Shown piece after piece: positions 61,529 through 64,000 of a DNA stretch of 64,000 nt. Numbering within the stretch: the first letter of the stretch is position 1; every line of letters starts with the position of its first letter. Below the pieces are notes generated by a model. The model worked only from the letters and a program-made list of their open reading frames with translations. It did not search any database and had not been told where the DNA came from. The DNA lies in the NCBI RefSeq assembly GCF_003789055.1, contig NZ_ML119083.1, positions 62,001 through 126,000 of the forward strand, written 5' to 3'. Source of the stretch: Histidinibacterium lentulum (lineage in GTDB: Bacteria > Pseudomonadota > Alphaproteobacteria > Rhodobacterales > Rhodobacteraceae). Both the position numbers and the translations under genes were made by a program.

Positions 61529-62053
61529 ATGCTCAGAGAGGGACTTTCCCGCCTCACCGCTGTCGTCCTCAGCGCCGCCCTTGCCCTCGGCACGATGGCC
61601 CCCGCCCCTGCCGCCGCGGAGGGGCGAAGCGAGGACCGGCAAGGCGCGCAGGATACCGCCGCGCTTCTGTTCTTCGGGCTCGCGGCCGCGGCGCTGATCG
61701 CGCATCTCGCCAGCAAGGATGACGACGACCGCAAGGACGACGCGCCGCGCATCCGGATACCGCCCCCCGACGACCGCGGCGGGGACGGGTTCGGCGACCA
61801 CGGGCCGGGCATCCATGTCCCGCCTCCCGACGACCGCGCGCTCCCGATCTCGTGCGTGAACCGCGTGCTGAGCCCCGATGGCACGATCACGCCCCTCTAC
61901 ATCCGCAACTGCCTCGCCCGGGAGGGTGTGGACGTGAACAGGCTTCCCCGGCAGTGCTACCGGGAGGTCATGGGCCGGCAGAACAACCTGCGTCACGGCT
62001 TCGTCACGCGGTGCCTTGCCCGCCACGGCTATTATTCGCCGGACCTGCAATAG
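61529..62053 (+). CDS. Exported protein of unknown function
   Basis: 174 residues. A signal peptide (about 1-29, ending APAAAEG) is followed by a hydrophobic helix (about 45-62, LLFFGLAAAALIAHLA), a charged low-complexity stretch (KDDDDRKDD) and two short repeats IPPPDDR/VPPPDDR. The C-terminal 75 residues hold four Cys (SCVNRV, RNCLAREG, QCYREV, RCLARHG) likely paired in the periplasm. AAAGGAG precedes ATG 61529. A strong terminator follows. Confidence 0.72.
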   Translation: MLREGLSRLTAVVLSAALALGTMAPAPAAAEGRSEDRQGAQDTAALLFFGLAAAALIAHLASKDDDDRKDDAPRIRIPPPDDRGGDGFGDHGPGIHVPPPDDRALPISCVNRVLSPDGTITPLYIRNCLAREGVDVNRLPRQCYREVMGRQNNLRHGFVTRCLARHGYYSPDLQ

Positions 62054-62090
62054 TCCTTCGAGCAGTCGGCGCGCCAGGCATCGCGCCGGC

Positions 62091-62127
62091 AAAGGGGGCG
62101 AGGGTCGGATGCCCTCGCCCCCTTTTT
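62091..62127 (+). terminator. Intrinsic terminator
   Basis: A 14-base perfect stem (62091-62104 with 62112-62125), a 7-base loop and a TTTTT run at 62123-62127, 38 bases after the stop at 62053. This is the clearest rho-independent terminator in the window. Confidence 0.92.
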
Positions 62128-62165
62128 GTCTTGCGGTCCGGAGCCGGGCGCGGTTTGCCTGAGGC

Positions 62166-62795
62166 ATGACCGGGACAGCCGACTTCACGCGCGAGGCAGA
62201 CGCCACGGCCCGCGGCTTTCTCGCCGTGGCGGGCGTGGACGAGGTGGGACGCGGTCCCCTGGCCGGTCCGGTGACGGCGGCGGCGGTGATCTTCGACCCG
62301 CGGCGCATCCCCGACGGCATCGCAGACAGCAAGACGCTCACGCGGCCGGCGCGGGAGAGGCTGGCGGAGGAGATTCGCGCGGTGGCGCGGGTCGCCGTCG
62401 CCCATGCCTCGGTGGAGGAGATCGACCGGCTCAACATCCTGCGCGCCGCCCATCTGGCCATGTGCCGGGCGATGCAGGCGGTGGGGGCGGATTACGCGCT
62501 GATCGACGGCCCGCACCTGCCGCGGGAGATGACCTGCCCCGGGGTCGCCCTGGTCAAGGGAGACGCGCTCTGCGTCTCGATCGCCGCGGCCTCCATCGTG
62601 GCCAAGGTGGCCCGCGACGCCCTCATGGTGGGTTTGGCGCAACAGCACCCCGGCTACGGCTGGGAGACCAACATGGGCTACGGTGCAAAGCGTCACATTT
62701 CGGCACTTCAAAATCTCGGACCGACCCCACACCATAGGCGGAGCTTTGCGCCGGTGCACAATATCTTGTGTCGAGACAATTCCATAACCGACTGA
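62166..62795 (+). CDS. rnhB: Ribonuclease HII
   Basis: Endonuclease of 209 residues that cuts RNA embedded in DNA:RNA hybrids and single ribonucleotides. Catalytic acids are Asp25-Glu26 in GVDEVGRG, the Asp in ALIDGPHLP and the last Asp in ASIVAKVARD. The GYGAKRHISAL C-terminal motif is typical. It lies directly before ccrM on the same strand, with a separate promoter region between them, and its last codons contain a GANTC site. Confidence 0.95.
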   Translation: MTGTADFTREADATARGFLAVAGVDEVGRGPLAGPVTAAAVIFDPRRIPDGIADSKTLTRPARERLAEEIRAVARVAVAHASVEEIDRLNILRAAHLAMCRAMQAVGADYALIDGPHLPREMTCPGVALVKGDALCVSIAAASIVAKVARDALMVGLAQQHPGYGWETNMGYGAKRHISALQNLGPTPHHRRSFAPVHNILCRDNSITD

Positions 62796-62837
62796 TTCAA
62801 ATATGTTTTTGACACCGAATCGCCACTGACTCATGTT
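62794..62837 (+). promoter_or_regulatory. ccrM promoter region with three GANTC sites
   Basis: GATTC (62794), GAATC (62817) and GACTC (62828) lie within 39 bases. A TTGACA -35 (62809-62814) places the latter two in the promoter spacer before a weak CATGTT -10. GANTC is the target of the enzyme encoded downstream, as in the Caulobacter ccrM control region. Confidence 0.7.
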
Positions 62838-62840
62838 TGA

Positions 62841-63986
<1,146 letters not shown>

Positions 63987-64000
63987 TAGACCGCCGGTGC

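Noticed and set aside
62777-62800. CtrA box upstream of ccrM, as in Caulobacter
   Set aside because: ATAA-N7-ATTC is too far from TTAA-N7-TTAA to support it.

Overview
The window looks like chromosomal DNA of a high-GC alphaproteobacterium, most likely a member of the Rhodobacteraceae/Paracoccaceae (roseobacter-type) group. The basis is the very high GC, the density of ABC importers for sugars and nitrogen compounds, a CcrM-type GANTC methylase, a TTAA-N7-TTAA CtrA-type box, RutR-like regulation of pyrimidine genes and alphaproteobacterial gene styles throughout. This is inference from gene content; no rRNA is present. I see no transposase, integrase, phage gene or CRISPR array.

Layout. 1-3385: a sugar ABC importer fragment (binding protein cut by the left edge) divergent from a HutC-type GntR regulator, a SIS-domain protein and a UgpC/MalK-type ATPase. 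3382-8165 (minus): a disulfide-type flavoprotein and dihydropyrimidine dehydrogenase PreT/PreA, with an Fpg/Nei DNA glycosylase between the two subunits. 8257-13600 (minus): ynjF-B-C-D transporter/lipid-enzyme genes downstream of a GAF histidine kinase. 13661-22495: a RutR-like repressor divergent from a carbamoyl-amidase, small secreted proteins, dihydropyrimidinase and a complete NMT1/ThiY-type ABC importer. Together with PreTA this gives the whole reductive pyrimidine pathway, and RutR-like palindromes stand in front of both halves. 22600-25881: Ku and LigD end-joining genes.

25975-31584: an FCD-GntR regulator, an acid-sugar dehydratase, an Frc-like ABC importer and a mutarotase. 31590-37283 (minus) and 37509-40047 (plus): a divergent pair of operons with a second NMT1-type importer, an amidohydrolase, an SDR, an alpha/beta hydrolase, a pyroglutamyl-peptidase-like enzyme and a 2-oxoglutarate oxygenase, probably a catabolic pathway whose substrate I cannot name. 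40062-45172: a MetE-like protein, then LacI/SDR/HisD-like genes preceded by two LacI-type palindromes, then a betainyl-CoA-type thioesterase. 45368-49457: alkaline phosphatase and a secreted-protein/MacB-like ABC operon, each with an apparent Pho box.

49447-50661: a LacI regulator and tRNA-Arg(CCU). 50688-59564 (minus): one long operon for a polyol or ketose, with an Rbs-like ABC importer, a GolD/DthD-like dehydrogenase, DhaK, two DhaL, and a SorC-type regulator fused to a second DhaK. 59892-63986: small hypothetical proteins (one with a CtrA box), a membrane protein with a C-terminal winged helix, RNase HII, and CcrM, whose upstream region carries three clustered GANTC sites.

The most noteworthy items are the regulator-kinase fusion, the RutR-linked pyrimidine regulon containing a DNA glycosylase, the Pho-box ABC operon, the GANTC-rich ccrM promoter, and the uncharacterised divergent catabolic cluster at 31.6-40 kb.
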